A stretch of DNA of 64,000 nt, taken from positions 1 to 64,000 of the forward strand of contig JANQFG010000273.1 in assembly GCA_028277985.1 (NCBI GenBank), read 5' to 3'. The DNA comes from a bacterium. Lineage in GTDB: Bacteria > Desulfobacterota > DSWW01. Below are positions 25,283 through 34,374 of this stretch, piece by piece. Position numbers and translations under genes: made by a program. The notes beneath the pieces were generated by a model that was not told the DNA's origin, made no database searches, and saw nothing but the letters and a program-made list of their open reading frames with translations. Every line of letters begins with the position of its first letter. The stretch's first letter is position 1.

Positions 25283-26434
25283 TCATCTTTTCTCGCCGGT
25301 CCTGGCCGACGGCCGGGTTCCCTCACCCGGGCGCCCCCTGTGGGCCGGCGGCTTTCGAAGGGGCAACCGGATCTCGACGATTGTGCCGCGCCCGCTCTCG
25401 CTGGTCAATTCCATACTGCAGTCCTTGTGCTCGTCGACGATCCGCTTGCAGATGCACAACCCCAGGCCCGTACCCTCCTTCTTCGTGGTGAAGAAAGGGG
25501 AGAACACCTTGGATGCCTGCTCTTCCGGAATGCCGGGACCGTCATCCCCGATCGTGACCAGAATCCGGTCGCCCCGGACCGTGGAACGGATGGCGACTTC
25601 GCCCTCCTCGCTCACCGCCTCGATCCCGTTCTTGACGAGGTTGAAGAAGACCTGTTTGAGCTTCTCCCTGTCCCCCCTCACGAAAGCGGGTCCGCTCCCC
25701 GTTTCCAGGCTCAACCGGATGTTCTTCCCCCGTCCTGCCTGCCTGGCCAGGGCATGCACCTCCTCCAGCAGCTTCGCGAGATCGAAGGTTCTCTTCTTGA
25801 GGGTTCTGGGAAGGTAGAGATCCCTCAGCTCGAGCAGCAGGTCCTCCACCCTCCTGACCTCCGATGCCATGATCTCGAGCTTTGTCACGGCTTTCGGGTC
25901 CTCTATGATCTTGCTCAGCTGCCGAACGAAGCCGCCGATGACCACCATCGGGTTTCGGATCTCGTGGCTGATCTCCGCGACGGTCTGGCCCAGGGTTGCA
26001 AGACGCTCGGCCCGAGCGATCTGCTCCTGCAGAGCCTTCGTGTGGGTGAGATCCCGGACGATCCCGGTGAAGAACACCTTACCCTTCCGCCGAGCCACCG
26101 AGAACGAAATGGAACATGGGAAGGTGGTGCCGTCTTTGCGGCTGGCGGTCAGCTCTTTGGCATGGCCGATGGGCTTGGGTCTTCTCGCCTTCAGATAGCG
26201 CTCCACCGCCCGCCTGTGATCTCCGCTGCAGCGCGGGGTCAGCACGATGTCCAGATCCTTGCCGATCACCTCTTCTCGACTGTAGCCGAACAGTCTCTCC
26301 GCGGCCCGGTTGAAAAAGAGGACCTTGTGATCCTTATCGATCGTCACGAACCCCTCGTTGGTGCTCTCCACGGCCAGAAGCAGCACGGAAAGCTCTTCCG
26401 CCTCCAGTTTCCGGCCTCTGCTCGTGTTTCCCAT
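25283..26434 (-). CDS. PAS-domain sensor histidine kinase
   Basis: A 383-residue soluble histidine kinase. The PAS domain occupies about residues 10-130 (STNEGFVTIDKDHKVLFFN, LFGYSREEVIGKDLDIVLTP, then a PAC-like FTGIVRDLTHTKALQEQ). The HisKA box has the phospho-acceptor His157 in AEISHEIRNPMV. The ATPase domain has N, G1 and G2 boxes (NLVKNGIEAV, IGDDGPGIPEE, KEGTGLGLCICKRIV). No membrane segment, so the signal is probably cytoplasmic. ATG at 26434 follows GGGAGG. No response regulator gene is in the window; an orphan kinase. Confidence 0.9.
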   Translation of the reverse strand: MGNTSRGRKLEAEELSVLLLAVESTNEGFVTIDKDHKVLFFNRAAERLFGYSREEVIGKDLDIVLTPRCSGDHRRAVERYLKARRPKPIGHAKELTASRKDGTTFPCSISFSVARRKGKVFFTGIVRDLTHTKALQEQIARAERLATLGQTVAEISHEIRNPMVVIGGFVRQLSKIIEDPKAVTKLEIMASEVRRVEDLLLELRDLYLPRTLKKRTFDLAKLLEEVHALARQAGRGKNIRLSLETGSGPAFVRGDREKLKQVFFNLVKNGIEAVSEEGEVAIRSTVRGDRILVTIGDDGPGIPEEQASKVFSPFFTTKKEGTGLGLCICKRIVDEHKDCSMELTSESGRGTIVEIRLPLRKPPAHRGRPGEGTRPSARTGEKR

Positions 26435-26753
26435 GGTCGACCGCTTCCTCCCGTCTGCTGGTCCGAAGATGTGGGGCCGGGCAGCCCGGCTCCTGTCCCG
26501 GACATACATTTACACAGCTTCGCCCCACCTTCAAGCGGGAGCAACTGGGGGTCAGGCCGAAACTATCAACCTTGCAACCTGGATTGCAGGGTTGATAGTT
26601 TCGGCCTGACCCCCAGTTTGTGACCTTTCCGAGACAGACACCCGGACGAAACATTTCTCCCCTTTCCGGAATCAATACCTAAAAAAAACCTCTTTGTTTC
26701 CTTACAAAACCTTTTTCAAAAAACGTTTTAGGCATGAGAGGAGATGGTCGTCC
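26435..26753. other. divergent intergenic region with long palindrome
   Basis: This 319-base stretch separates the histidine kinase (minus) from the CitE-family gene (plus). It holds the long palindrome at 26543-26618 and an AT-rich block (about 26680-26731) with CCTAAAA ... TTTTAGG arms (26680-26686 and 26726-26732). No clear -35/-10 pair was found in either direction, and no small gene. Confidence 0.5.
26543..26618. repeat. 29-bp perfect palindrome (GGGGTCAGGCC type)
   Basis: The arms at 26543-26571 (begins AACTGGGGGTCAGGCC) and 26590-26618 are perfectly complementary over 29 bases; inside them TGCAA/TTGCA (26573-26577 and 26584-26588) can pair again. Its core GGGGTCAGGCC recurs, as GGCCTGACCCC, in the intergenic repeats at 49309 and 58677. 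It looks like a REP-type or miniature mobile element rather than a simple terminator. Confidence 0.7.
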
Positions 26754-28013
26754 ATGGGAAACACAGACCTGAGCCCCTACAAGGAAATGCTGGAGAGCTT
26801 CCAGGAAAAACGTCAGCTGCTGCTGGCCGAGTCTGACCGTCAGCACGCACCCGGTCTTCCCCTGAAGTTCCTCCGCCAGCAGGCACATTTTACGACGCCC
26901 GCCAGCAACTACGACATGGCGCTGAAGGCCGTCGAGAAGGGCAGCGCTGCTGCCGCCAAGATCCTGGACAAGTTCAGCATCTCACTGGCCGAGCTTTCCG
27001 AAACCCTCGAGGTGCCGGTATCCACCCTCGAGGCGGAGCTGGAAACCGAGCCTCACTCCCCCTTTGTGATGATCGACAGCGAGGACGCCCAGGCCCTTAG
27101 GGAGGACGTCATCCTGCGTGGACGCGAGAACGCGATCAAGGTCTTCCGCGAAGGGAACTGGGGACCGACCCTGCGATTCTACCGGCCCAGCGGTCTGCAG
27201 CTCGATTTCTGCCTCGACGATCTCGTGACCGTGCTCACCCAGGCAGGAAGAGATCTGCCTCCGGATCAGTATCCCGTGGACGGGGTCGTCTGGCCCAAGG
27301 CGGAACAGCCCGAGGAAATCGCCTTTGTATGCGAGGTGCTCGAGGGTATCGAAGAGAAGCTCGGGCTCGAAAAGAACCGGATCAAGCTCGAATTCCTGGT
27401 TGAATCCGGATGGGCGGTGGCACAGCTTCCTCTCCTTGCGAAGGCGGCCATGCCCCGTCTCGCAGGGATCATTTTTGGAATTGCCGACTACTCCGCGGAT
27501 ATCGGTCTTCCCACGATTCACAACAACCATCCGGTCTGCGACTGGGCCCGGGCCGCCATCGTCAACATGGCGGGCACGATCGGGGTGCCGGCCATCGACA
27601 ACATGACGGTGGATTACCCGGTGGCGGACAGCCGTCTCTCCGACGGGGAGAACCACCTGTTCATCAAGAAGCGCATCAAGCACGTTTTCGACGACGCCCG
27701 GCACGGGGAGCAACTGGGTATGGACGGGAAATGGGTGGGACATCCCCTCCAGCTCTTCGCCGTTCGCCTCGCCTACCGGCTCGCCTTGCCCGAAGAGGAG
27801 ATCCGCGCCGAAACAGACAAGATCCTGAGCTACACCCAGGCGGTGGCGAACGAGCAGGGCGCCACCATCATCGAGGGCATCATGAGCGATCGGGCCACAG
27901 ACAGGCACGCCCGAAACAAGCTGCGCAAGGCAATCGCCCTGGGCCTTCTGGACGGAAAGAAGGGTGCCGAGCTCGGGCTGATCACCGAGCAGGAATTGAA
28001 GGAGCTCGGGTAG
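26754..28013 (+). CDS. CitE/HpcH-family CoA-ester lyase (probable malyl-CoA/methylmalyl-CoA lyase)
   Basis: A 419-residue member of the HpcH/HpaI aldolase and citrate lyase beta family. Barrel motifs: FVMIDSEDA (104-112, acidic Mg site), VVWPKAEQPEEI (about 178-189), FGIADYSADIG (241-251) and GKWVGHPLQ (325-333). Known malyl-CoA lyases (about 320 residues) have the same motifs; this one has extra N-terminal sequence and is a divergent branch. Next to mcd, mch and ccr it most likely splits beta-methylmalyl-CoA into glyoxylate and propionyl-CoA, and may also condense glyoxylate with acetyl-CoA. ATG at 26754 follows GAGGAG. Confidence 0.75.
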   Translation: MGNTDLSPYKEMLESFQEKRQLLLAESDRQHAPGLPLKFLRQQAHFTTPASNYDMALKAVEKGSAAAAKILDKFSISLAELSETLEVPVSTLEAELETEPHSPFVMIDSEDAQALREDVILRGRENAIKVFREGNWGPTLRFYRPSGLQLDFCLDDLVTVLTQAGRDLPPDQYPVDGVVWPKAEQPEEIAFVCEVLEGIEEKLGLEKNRIKLEFLVESGWAVAQLPLLAKAAMPRLAGIIFGIADYSADIGLPTIHNNHPVCDWARAAIVNMAGTIGVPAIDNMTVDYPVADSRLSDGENHLFIKKRIKHVFDDARHGEQLGMDGKWVGHPLQLFAVRLAYRLALPEEEIRAETDKILSYTQAVANEQGATIIEGIMSDRATDRHARNKLRKAIALGLLDGKKGAELGLITEQELKELG

Positions 28014-28041
28014 CGCCGATCCCGTGCCCAAAGGAGAGTCT

Positions 28042-29700
28042 GTGAGTAACGATCTCTTGGAGCAAGCCGAAAACGCACTGGACGCAGCCCGCAGGCTGAC
28101 GAACAGGACGTTGCGTGCCCTTCAGGGCCGGGCGGTCCGGGACGGGCGAGTCTCCGCCGACGCCATGGACGCTTTTCAGGCCGTCTGCTACGACGTTGCG
28201 CTCAGCACCTCGGAACAGACGGCCGGCCGGGCCATGATCGACTACGCGCGAGAGGCCGACGGCAGTCTCGAGGCCGGGCTCGCGTGCCTTTTTGCGGCCG
28301 ATGTCATAAAGAATCTCCACAGTCGGGTTGCCTTTCGGATGGAGGATTTCGGGCTGGCAACGGAAGATCTCGCGGACACGCTCGGACAGGCGGATGTTCA
28401 GTCTTTCTGTTCCGGACAGCTCGCGGGCTCGAACCTGGAGGCGCTGGCCGACATGGTCAGGAAGGAAGGGGGAAGTACCGGGAGGTGTCTCCTGGATGAG
28501 GGGCACAAGGAGCTTCGCGAGACGTTTCGCTCCTTTGCCGAACAAGTCGTCATGCCTCTGGCCGACCGCATCCACACGGAAAAGAGGCTCGTCCCTGATG
28601 AGATTCTGCAACCGCTGAAAGAGATGGGGATCTTCGGCATCTCGATTCCGAAGAGGTACGGAGGGAAGCAGGAGGACGACCGGGAAGACACGCTGTCCAT
28701 GATCCTGGCCACCGAGGAGCTTTCCAGGGGGTCCCTTGGTGCTGCAGGCAGCCTGATCACTCGCCCCGAGATCTTTGGGCGGGCCCTTCAGGCGGGCGGG
28801 ACCCCGGAACAGCAGGAGCGCTGGCTGCCCCGTCTCGCGGCAGCGGAAACCCTGGGCGCGGTCGCCGTGACGGAGCCGGACTTCGGCTCGGATGTGGCGT
28901 CCATGAAGGTGAAGGCGGAGCGGACCGACAAGGGCTGGCTTCTCAACGGGACCAAGACATGGTCCACCTTTGCGGGCAAGGCAAACCTTCTCCTGGTGCT
29001 TGCCAGGACGGACCCGGACCCGGCAAAGGGCCACAAAGGGCTGTCCCTGTTTCTCGCGGAGAAGCCTTCGTTCGAGGGCCTGGATTTCGAGCATGTGCAA
29101 CCCGGGGGAGGAAAAATCAGGGGCGGGGCCATCCCGGCCATAGGATACCGGGGAATGCACTCTTTCTGGATCGTGTTCAAGGACTATTTCGTGCCGGACG
29201 ACTGCCTTCTGGGAGGCGAAGCCGGGCTCGGCAAGGGCTTCTACGCCCTCATGGCCGGCTTCTCGGGCGGGCGAATCCAGACCGCTGCGCGCGCCGTGGG
29301 CGTGATGCAAGCGGCCTTCGAGCAGGCCATGTCCTATGCATCGAAGCGGACGACCTTCGGCAAACCCATCGAGGTCTACGAGCTGACCAAGGCGAAGGTG
29401 GCCCGAATGGCCATGCTGCTCGCCGCAAGCAGACAGTTTACCTACGCGGTGGCTCGGCTGATGGACAAGGGCGAGGGCCAGCTCGAGGCGAACATGGTGA
29501 AGCTCTTCTCCTGCAAGGGTGCCGAGTGGGTCACGCGCGAGGCGATGCAGATTCACGGGGCAAAGGGCTACGCAGAGGGCTCTCCGGTGAGTCGCCACTT
29601 TGTGGACGCGCGCGTGCTCTCCATCTTCGAGGGAACGGAAGAGATCCTTGCCATCAAGGTGATTGCCCGCAGCCTGATCGAGCAGGGAGCATTCAACTGA
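28042..29700 (+). CDS. mcd: (2S)-methylsuccinyl-CoA dehydrogenase-like acyl-CoA dehydrogenase
   Basis: A 552-residue FAD enzyme. GTG at 28042 is chosen because AAAGGAGAG lies just before it. Residues about 1-150 are an extra helical N-terminal domain as in methylsuccinyl-CoA dehydrogenase of the ethylmalonyl-CoA pathway; the rest is a full acyl-CoA dehydrogenase (VAVTEPDFGSDVASMKVKA, LNGTKTWSTFAGKANLLLVL, SIFEGTEEILAIKVIAR). Proposed reaction: methylsuccinyl-CoA to mesaconyl-CoA, electrons to ETF. It starts 28 bases after the lyase and is followed by the hydratase, the pathway order. Confidence 0.85.
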   Translation: MSNDLLEQAENALDAARRLTNRTLRALQGRAVRDGRVSADAMDAFQAVCYDVALSTSEQTAGRAMIDYAREADGSLEAGLACLFAADVIKNLHSRVAFRMEDFGLATEDLADTLGQADVQSFCSGQLAGSNLEALADMVRKEGGSTGRCLLDEGHKELRETFRSFAEQVVMPLADRIHTEKRLVPDEILQPLKEMGIFGISIPKRYGGKQEDDREDTLSMILATEELSRGSLGAAGSLITRPEIFGRALQAGGTPEQQERWLPRLAAAETLGAVAVTEPDFGSDVASMKVKAERTDKGWLLNGTKTWSTFAGKANLLLVLARTDPDPAKGHKGLSLFLAEKPSFEGLDFEHVQPGGGKIRGGAIPAIGYRGMHSFWIVFKDYFVPDDCLLGGEAGLGKGFYALMAGFSGGRIQTAARAVGVMQAAFEQAMSYASKRTTFGKPIEVYELTKAKVARMAMLLAASRQFTYAVARLMDKGEGQLEANMVKLFSCKGAEWVTREAMQIHGAKGYAEGSPVSRHFVDARVLSIFEGTEEILAIKVIARSLIEQGAFN

Positions 29701-29737
29701 AATATCTCGGCAACGGTAGCGACACGAGGTTCCAAAG

Positions 29738-30922
29738 ATGTCGGTCACTTTCTCACTGCCTGCCCAGCAGGAGCTGGCTCCCGGACGGGAGGCGGCCGTC
29801 GATCGCGCACGATTTCCACGCTACGGTCGGTATCTCGAAGACTTCGTCCCCGGCACGGTCTTCGAACACCCCCGGGGATTTACAGTCGACAGGGGAGTCG
29901 CCAGGTCGTTTGCAGCCGCCTTCGTGCACGCCAACCCGATCTTTCTGAACGACGAGTACGCAAGGGCCCATGGATTTCCGGCCTCGCCCGTGTGCCCCCA
30001 GCTCGTCTTCAATCTGATCCTGTCCCTGGGCGTGCAGAACGATTCGGAAAAGGCGATGGCCAACCTGGGCTATTACAACGCCCGGTTTCTCAGGCCGGTC
30101 TATCCCGGCGACACCCTTCGCGCACTGACCCGCGTCCACGACTGCCGAGAGCGGGGAGAAGGGAAGCCGGGCATCGTCCATATTCATACTCTCGGCCTGA
30201 ACCAGTCCGATCAGGTGGTCCTCCAGTACGAGAGGAAGATCATGGTACCCCCGAGCGGGAAGGCTCGCGACAAGGCGGCTTCCGGTCCTGCCGAAGCTGC
30301 GCGCTTTCCCTGGGAAGACGACGCGTCCGTGGAGCTTCCGATCGGGGGTGGCCCCTATCCGACCGGGCTTACGGAGCCGAATACCTATCTCGAGGACTTC
30401 GAGCCGGGTGACATCCTCGTGCACGAACACGGCCGCACGATCACGGATGAGCACATGTACTGGACCTGCCTCGTGGACAACACCCACCCGCTGCATACGG
30501 ATCGCATCTACAGCACGGGGCTGGGCGGACCCATGAGCGGGGAGCCGATCGTGTACGGCGGGCTCGTCTTCGCCTGGCTGGAGGGTCTGGCCAGCAGGGA
30601 CGTGTCCGAGAACGCCCTGTGGGAGCTCGGATTCACCGAGGGATACCATACACAGCCCGCACAGGCGGGAGACACCGTTGCTGCGCTGACTCGCATCCTT
30701 GCGATCGATCCAGGCCCGGCCGGGCTCGACGCGGTTGGCATCCTGACGTTGCAGCTCATCGGTGTAAAGAACGTGAGCGGTCGGCAGGCCCTGGAAGAAC
30801 ACGGTGCAGACCTCTTCGTCAAGGAAAACGACAAGAAGAAGCTCGGCAAAGAGAAGATCCCCTCCAAGATCTTCGAGATCGAGCAACGTTTTCTTGTCAA
30901 GAAGAAAGCTGTTAGCGGGTAG
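29738..30922 (+). CDS. mch: mesaconyl-CoA hydratase-like double MaoC protein
   Basis: A 394-residue protein with two MaoC/hot-dog domains: YLEDFVPGTVFEHPRGFTV with HANPIFLNDEYARAHGF in the first, and YLEDFEPGDILVHEHGRTI with CLVDNTHPLHTDRIYSTGLG in the second. This tandem arrangement matches mesaconyl-CoA hydratase, which hydrates mesaconyl-CoA to beta-methylmalyl-CoA. It is somewhat longer than the usual 340-350 residues. Position between the methylsuccinyl-CoA dehydrogenase and crotonyl-CoA carboxylase genes supports the call. Confidence 0.85.
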   Translation: MSVTFSLPAQQELAPGREAAVDRARFPRYGRYLEDFVPGTVFEHPRGFTVDRGVARSFAAAFVHANPIFLNDEYARAHGFPASPVCPQLVFNLILSLGVQNDSEKAMANLGYYNARFLRPVYPGDTLRALTRVHDCRERGEGKPGIVHIHTLGLNQSDQVVLQYERKIMVPPSGKARDKAASGPAEAARFPWEDDASVELPIGGGPYPTGLTEPNTYLEDFEPGDILVHEHGRTITDEHMYWTCLVDNTHPLHTDRIYSTGLGGPMSGEPIVYGGLVFAWLEGLASRDVSENALWELGFTEGYHTQPAQAGDTVAALTRILAIDPGPAGLDAVGILTLQLIGVKNVSGRQALEEHGADLFVKENDKKKLGKEKIPSKIFEIEQRFLVKKKAVSG

Positions 30923-31065
30923 CTCTAAGGTTTCGGACCACCCAACCGCCCTCGGGCACGGGCACGCACACGGGTACGAGAGGGCAGGCGATGGGAAAGA
31001 ACCGATAGCCGGCTGCTCACATGAACAGAAATCAACCAGTAAACCTTTTGTAACTGGAGGATGAG

Positions 31066-32364
31066 ATGAGCAAGGATCCGAAAGATATGAATCGGCAGGA
31101 ACTCAAGAACATGGAATACACAAGTGTCCCGGAAGTCCCGATAGGTACGGTGCCGCCCCTGGGCGTACTGCCGGAGAAGATGCACGCCTGGGTCATTCGG
31201 GAAGAGCGGTTCGGAGAGCCCATGCAGTCCTTCAAACAGGAGCTGATGGACATTCCGGACATCGGACCGAACGAGGCCCTCGTCCTGGTGCTGGCCGCAG
31301 GCGTGAACTACAACGGCGTGTGGGCCGGCCGGGGCAAACCCGTTTCGGTGCTCGGCGTGACGGGAGAGGATTTTCACATCGCGGGCTCCGACGCCTCCGG
31401 CATCGTCTGGAAGGTAGGCGAGAACGTGAAGCACTGGCGCCCGGGTGACGAGGTGGTTCTGCACTGCAATCAGTCGTGCGACACGTTCTGCGGGCAGTGT
31501 GCGGGCTACGACCCGATGATGTGTCAGAGCCAGAAGATCTGGGGCTACGAGACCGCTTACGGCAGCTTCGCCCAGTTCACCAAGGTGCAGGCTCAGCAGC
31601 TTCTGCACAAACCGAAGCGGCTGAGCTGGGAAGAGGCCGCAAGCTACGGGCTGACCTACTTCACGGTTTTCCGCATGCTCGTGGACCGGGGCAATCTGCA
31701 GCCGGGCGAGAAGGTGCTCGTGTGGGGCGCGGCCGGCGGCCTGGGTGTGTTCGCCGTGCAGCTCATCAAGAAGATGGGAGCCGAGAGCGTCGGTGTGGTC
31801 AACTCGGATGAAAAAGGCGAGTTGATCATGAAGCTCGGCGCCAAGGGCTACATCAACCGCAACGACTATCCGAACCTCCAGTGGAAAGACGACGCAACCC
31901 CCGAGGAGGCGAAGGCCCGGTTCAACGACTGGAAGAAATTCGGCAAGGAGTTTCAGGCCAAGATGGAGATCAACCGCGGCCCGGACGTGGTCTTCGAGCA
32001 CGTCGGCAAGGTCACCTTCCCTCTCTCGGTGTGGATGCTGCGCAGGTTCGGCCGCGTGGTCATCTGCGGAGCCACCTCCGGTTACGACCTGAATTTCGAC
32101 GTTCGTCATCTGTGGATGCACCAGAAATCGATCATCGGCAGCCACTTCTGCAACGGAGAGCAGGCGGCCAGGGCGAACGAGCTGATCATATCCGGCCAGA
32201 TCGACCCGGTCATGACCAAGCGGTTCACCTGGGACGAGATCCCGGATGCCCACGACCTGGTGGCAAAGAACCTGCATTTCGGCAAGTTCTCCTGCCTGGT
32301 CAGCGCGCCGGCCTTTGATATGAAGACCACGGACGAGGCCCGCAACGGAAAGAAGGCTGCCTGA
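31066..32364 (+). CDS. ccr: crotonyl-CoA carboxylase/reductase
   Basis: A 432-residue medium-chain reductase that uses NADPH and CO2 to convert crotonyl-CoA to ethylmalonyl-CoA, the defining step of the ethylmalonyl-CoA pathway. Visible: VLVWGAAGGLGVFAVQLIKK (nucleotide site, about 217-236), AAGVNYNGVWAGRGKPV, IWGYETAYGSFAQF and IIGSHFCNGEQA. Asn81, Glu162 and His360 sit where the family's CO2-binding Asn, Glu and His are expected, with Tyr161 where some members have Phe. These separate it from plain crotonyl-CoA reductases. RBS CTGGAGGATGAG. Mutase and epimerase genes of the pathway are not in the window. Confidence 0.93.
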   Translation: MSKDPKDMNRQELKNMEYTSVPEVPIGTVPPLGVLPEKMHAWVIREERFGEPMQSFKQELMDIPDIGPNEALVLVLAAGVNYNGVWAGRGKPVSVLGVTGEDFHIAGSDASGIVWKVGENVKHWRPGDEVVLHCNQSCDTFCGQCAGYDPMMCQSQKIWGYETAYGSFAQFTKVQAQQLLHKPKRLSWEEAASYGLTYFTVFRMLVDRGNLQPGEKVLVWGAAGGLGVFAVQLIKKMGAESVGVVNSDEKGELIMKLGAKGYINRNDYPNLQWKDDATPEEAKARFNDWKKFGKEFQAKMEINRGPDVVFEHVGKVTFPLSVWMLRRFGRVVICGATSGYDLNFDVRHLWMHQKSIIGSHFCNGEQAARANELIISGQIDPVMTKRFTWDEIPDAHDLVAKNLHFGKFSCLVSAPAFDMKTTDEARNGKKAA

Positions 32365-32382
32365 AGCTTTTGTGCTCAGCCT

Positions 32383-34164
32383 TCACACGAAGAATGAGAC
32401 AAGGCCGATGAGCGGAAGCAACAGGATGCGGACGATCGTCCTCATCCAGCTCCGTTGGGCTATGTAGTCTGCTATCGGCGGGCTGCACCTGTAGTAGGAA
32501 CGGACGAGGGCCTTTCCTGCAGGCGATTTCGCGAGCCAGGAGTCTCGAAAGGACTTGAGAACCGCTATCCTTGGCTCCAGTTCCGTTCCGAAAGCCGCTG
32601 TGGCGACAAAGCAGGCATCATCTCCGTCGCAGTTCGTGTCGACCCCGTCCCCCGGCACATCTCCCGGGGCGCCCGGATATACACTCGGATCGTTGTCATC
32701 GCAATCGGCAAGCGGATAATGCCCGTCCCCGTCTCCATCGACGGGTTCGTCATACGAGACATCCAGGGTCATGGGGTTTCCCGGGGCACTGACGTTCGAG
32801 ATACTGACACCCGAGTAGACGTCGCCGTAGAGCATGGCACCAGGAGTGGTCAGGTCGTCAAACTGCGTATTGTTTCCACTGTAGAAGAGGTCTCGCTGAT
32901 CACCACGGTTGTCTTCGTTATCCAGCTCGGAATAGCCTACGAATCCATCTTCAGCCTCCTCCACATCCACCCGCTTGTGATTCTCGTCGGCATTGACCGT
33001 GTTGAGGAGCAGGCTCCCTGCGGAGTTGTCGATATGCCAGATGATGATGCCCCCGGAGTGCATAGGAAGGCCTCGGTCATAGCCGACAGGTTGGCGGTTC
33101 TCGACTAGGAAATACTGGTCTGAGTCTATCGTATCAACTCTGTAGGCAATGCCGCTGGTGGCCACGTCGGGCAGGAGAAGACCCGTTCCTTCGCTCACCG
33201 ACACCGGGGAGAGAAAGCCCAAGAATTCCTTGCTCCAGGCGCACATGTGGGTAGGAGAACTGCCCTGCCAGCCTCCTGCCGTGCCCCAGGATCCGTTACC
33301 CATCACCCCCCACTCCCCGATACCCTCACTTCCATCCGCAACGCTCACGTCGTAGAGATCGGGAAGCCCCAGATCGTGCCCCATTTCGTGCACCATGATC
33401 CCGATGGTGGCCATGTGCCCGTCGTTCGGGCCATGCTGGTGCCACTCTCCGTACTGCATGTAGCCACCTCCCCAGAATAGAGCCGCCAAACGAACCCTAT
33501 CGAGAACCGGGGGAACGATGGGGAAGAGGAGAACGAAACGGTGGCCCCAGACACTTGGAGCATAACTGCCGGAGTAAGAGCTCTCGTAGCCCGCCAAGAT
33601 GATGACCAACGACAGTTCGGTGAAATCAATCGCCCGGTTCCCGTCCGTATCGTATAGTGAATAATCGATGTATGGATCGGCCGCGATCAGCGCATCGCGG
33701 GCAACCTGCATATTGGCAAGACCCGAATCGGAGGCGGTGTTCGGGTGGTCGTATCCGATGGCCAGCCAGCCTATGACCCCGTTGTCCGCGGTACCGAATG
33801 ACTCTGAGGCAGGCGTCATGAGTAGCTGGCCATAGCTGACCTCCTCATAGTAATCTCTCACACTTCGCGCGGCGCCGAAGAACGCGTTCTCCCAGTCGGC
33901 CTCTGTGCTGCCGACAGCACCCTGGTCGCTGAACTCCACCAGAATGACCAACACGGGATGGTGGGTTGGAAATGCCGACCTCGTCTTCTCGGCCATGCCC
34001 ATCGAAGTCGGGGAAAAGGCCACGGCGCCGGCCGGGGCAGTTACGGCCCCTTCCCATGTCATCCGGTCCCCTTCCAGGCCCACCACCGAGGCCGCCGATT
34101 TCACGGAATGACCCATTGTTGCTGCAAAGGAAAGGATGAAGACAATGATCTTTGAAGCCTTCAT
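32383..34164 (-). CDS. secreted M6-family metalloprotease with MopE motif and CFI-box C-terminus
   Basis: A 593-residue exported zinc protease. Signal peptide MKASKIIVFILSFAATMGHS. Zinc motif His259-Glu260-x2-His263-x2-Gly-x2-Asp269 in VHEMGHDLGLPDLYD, plus M6 hallmarks VLVILVEFSD, RDYYEEVSYGQL and WGVMGNGSW. A MopE-type segment (DGDGDGHYPLADCDDNDP) precedes the last 76 residues (518-593), which begin CFVATAAFGT and end in a hydrophobic helix: the same CFI-box domain, of identical length, as on the protein at 1074-3536. RBS GGAGGGG before ATG at 34164. Convergent with ccr. Confidence 0.9.
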   Translation of the reverse strand: MKASKIIVFILSFAATMGHSVKSAASVVGLEGDRMTWEGAVTAPAGAVAFSPTSMGMAEKTRSAFPTHHPVLVILVEFSDQGAVGSTEADWENAFFGAARSVRDYYEEVSYGQLLMTPASESFGTADNGVIGWLAIGYDHPNTASDSGLANMQVARDALIAADPYIDYSLYDTDGNRAIDFTELSLVIILAGYESSYSGSYAPSVWGHRFVLLFPIVPPVLDRVRLAALFWGGGYMQYGEWHQHGPNDGHMATIGIMVHEMGHDLGLPDLYDVSVADGSEGIGEWGVMGNGSWGTAGGWQGSSPTHMCAWSKEFLGFLSPVSVSEGTGLLLPDVATSGIAYRVDTIDSDQYFLVENRQPVGYDRGLPMHSGGIIIWHIDNSAGSLLLNTVNADENHKRVDVEEAEDGFVGYSELDNEDNRGDQRDLFYSGNNTQFDDLTTPGAMLYGDVYSGVSISNVSAPGNPMTLDVSYDEPVDGDGDGHYPLADCDDNDPSVYPGAPGDVPGDGVDTNCDGDDACFVATAAFGTELEPRIAVLKSFRDSWLAKSPAGKALVRSYYRCSPPIADYIAQRSWMRTIVRILLLPLIGLVSFFV

Positions 34165-34374
34165 TCAAGCCCCTCCGTCACAGGAGACATTCCGCAATAC
34201 GCGTACAGGTATCTCATTTTACAGACAAGGATACTCGCCGCAAAGGAAAATCTTCAGGGGAATCCGCACTGCCTGACCGTGGCTTCCTCCTTTTCCTCTT
34301 GACGCGAGCTCGGCCCCTCTCCCATAATCCCGAAAGGCGGCAGCATCCGGGGTCCTTGAACGGGAGGTTCGGGC

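Noticed and set aside
31066..32364. Ordinary zinc alcohol dehydrogenase
   Set aside because: The CO2-pocket residues, the length, and mcd/mch neighbours point to crotonyl-CoA carboxylase/reductase.
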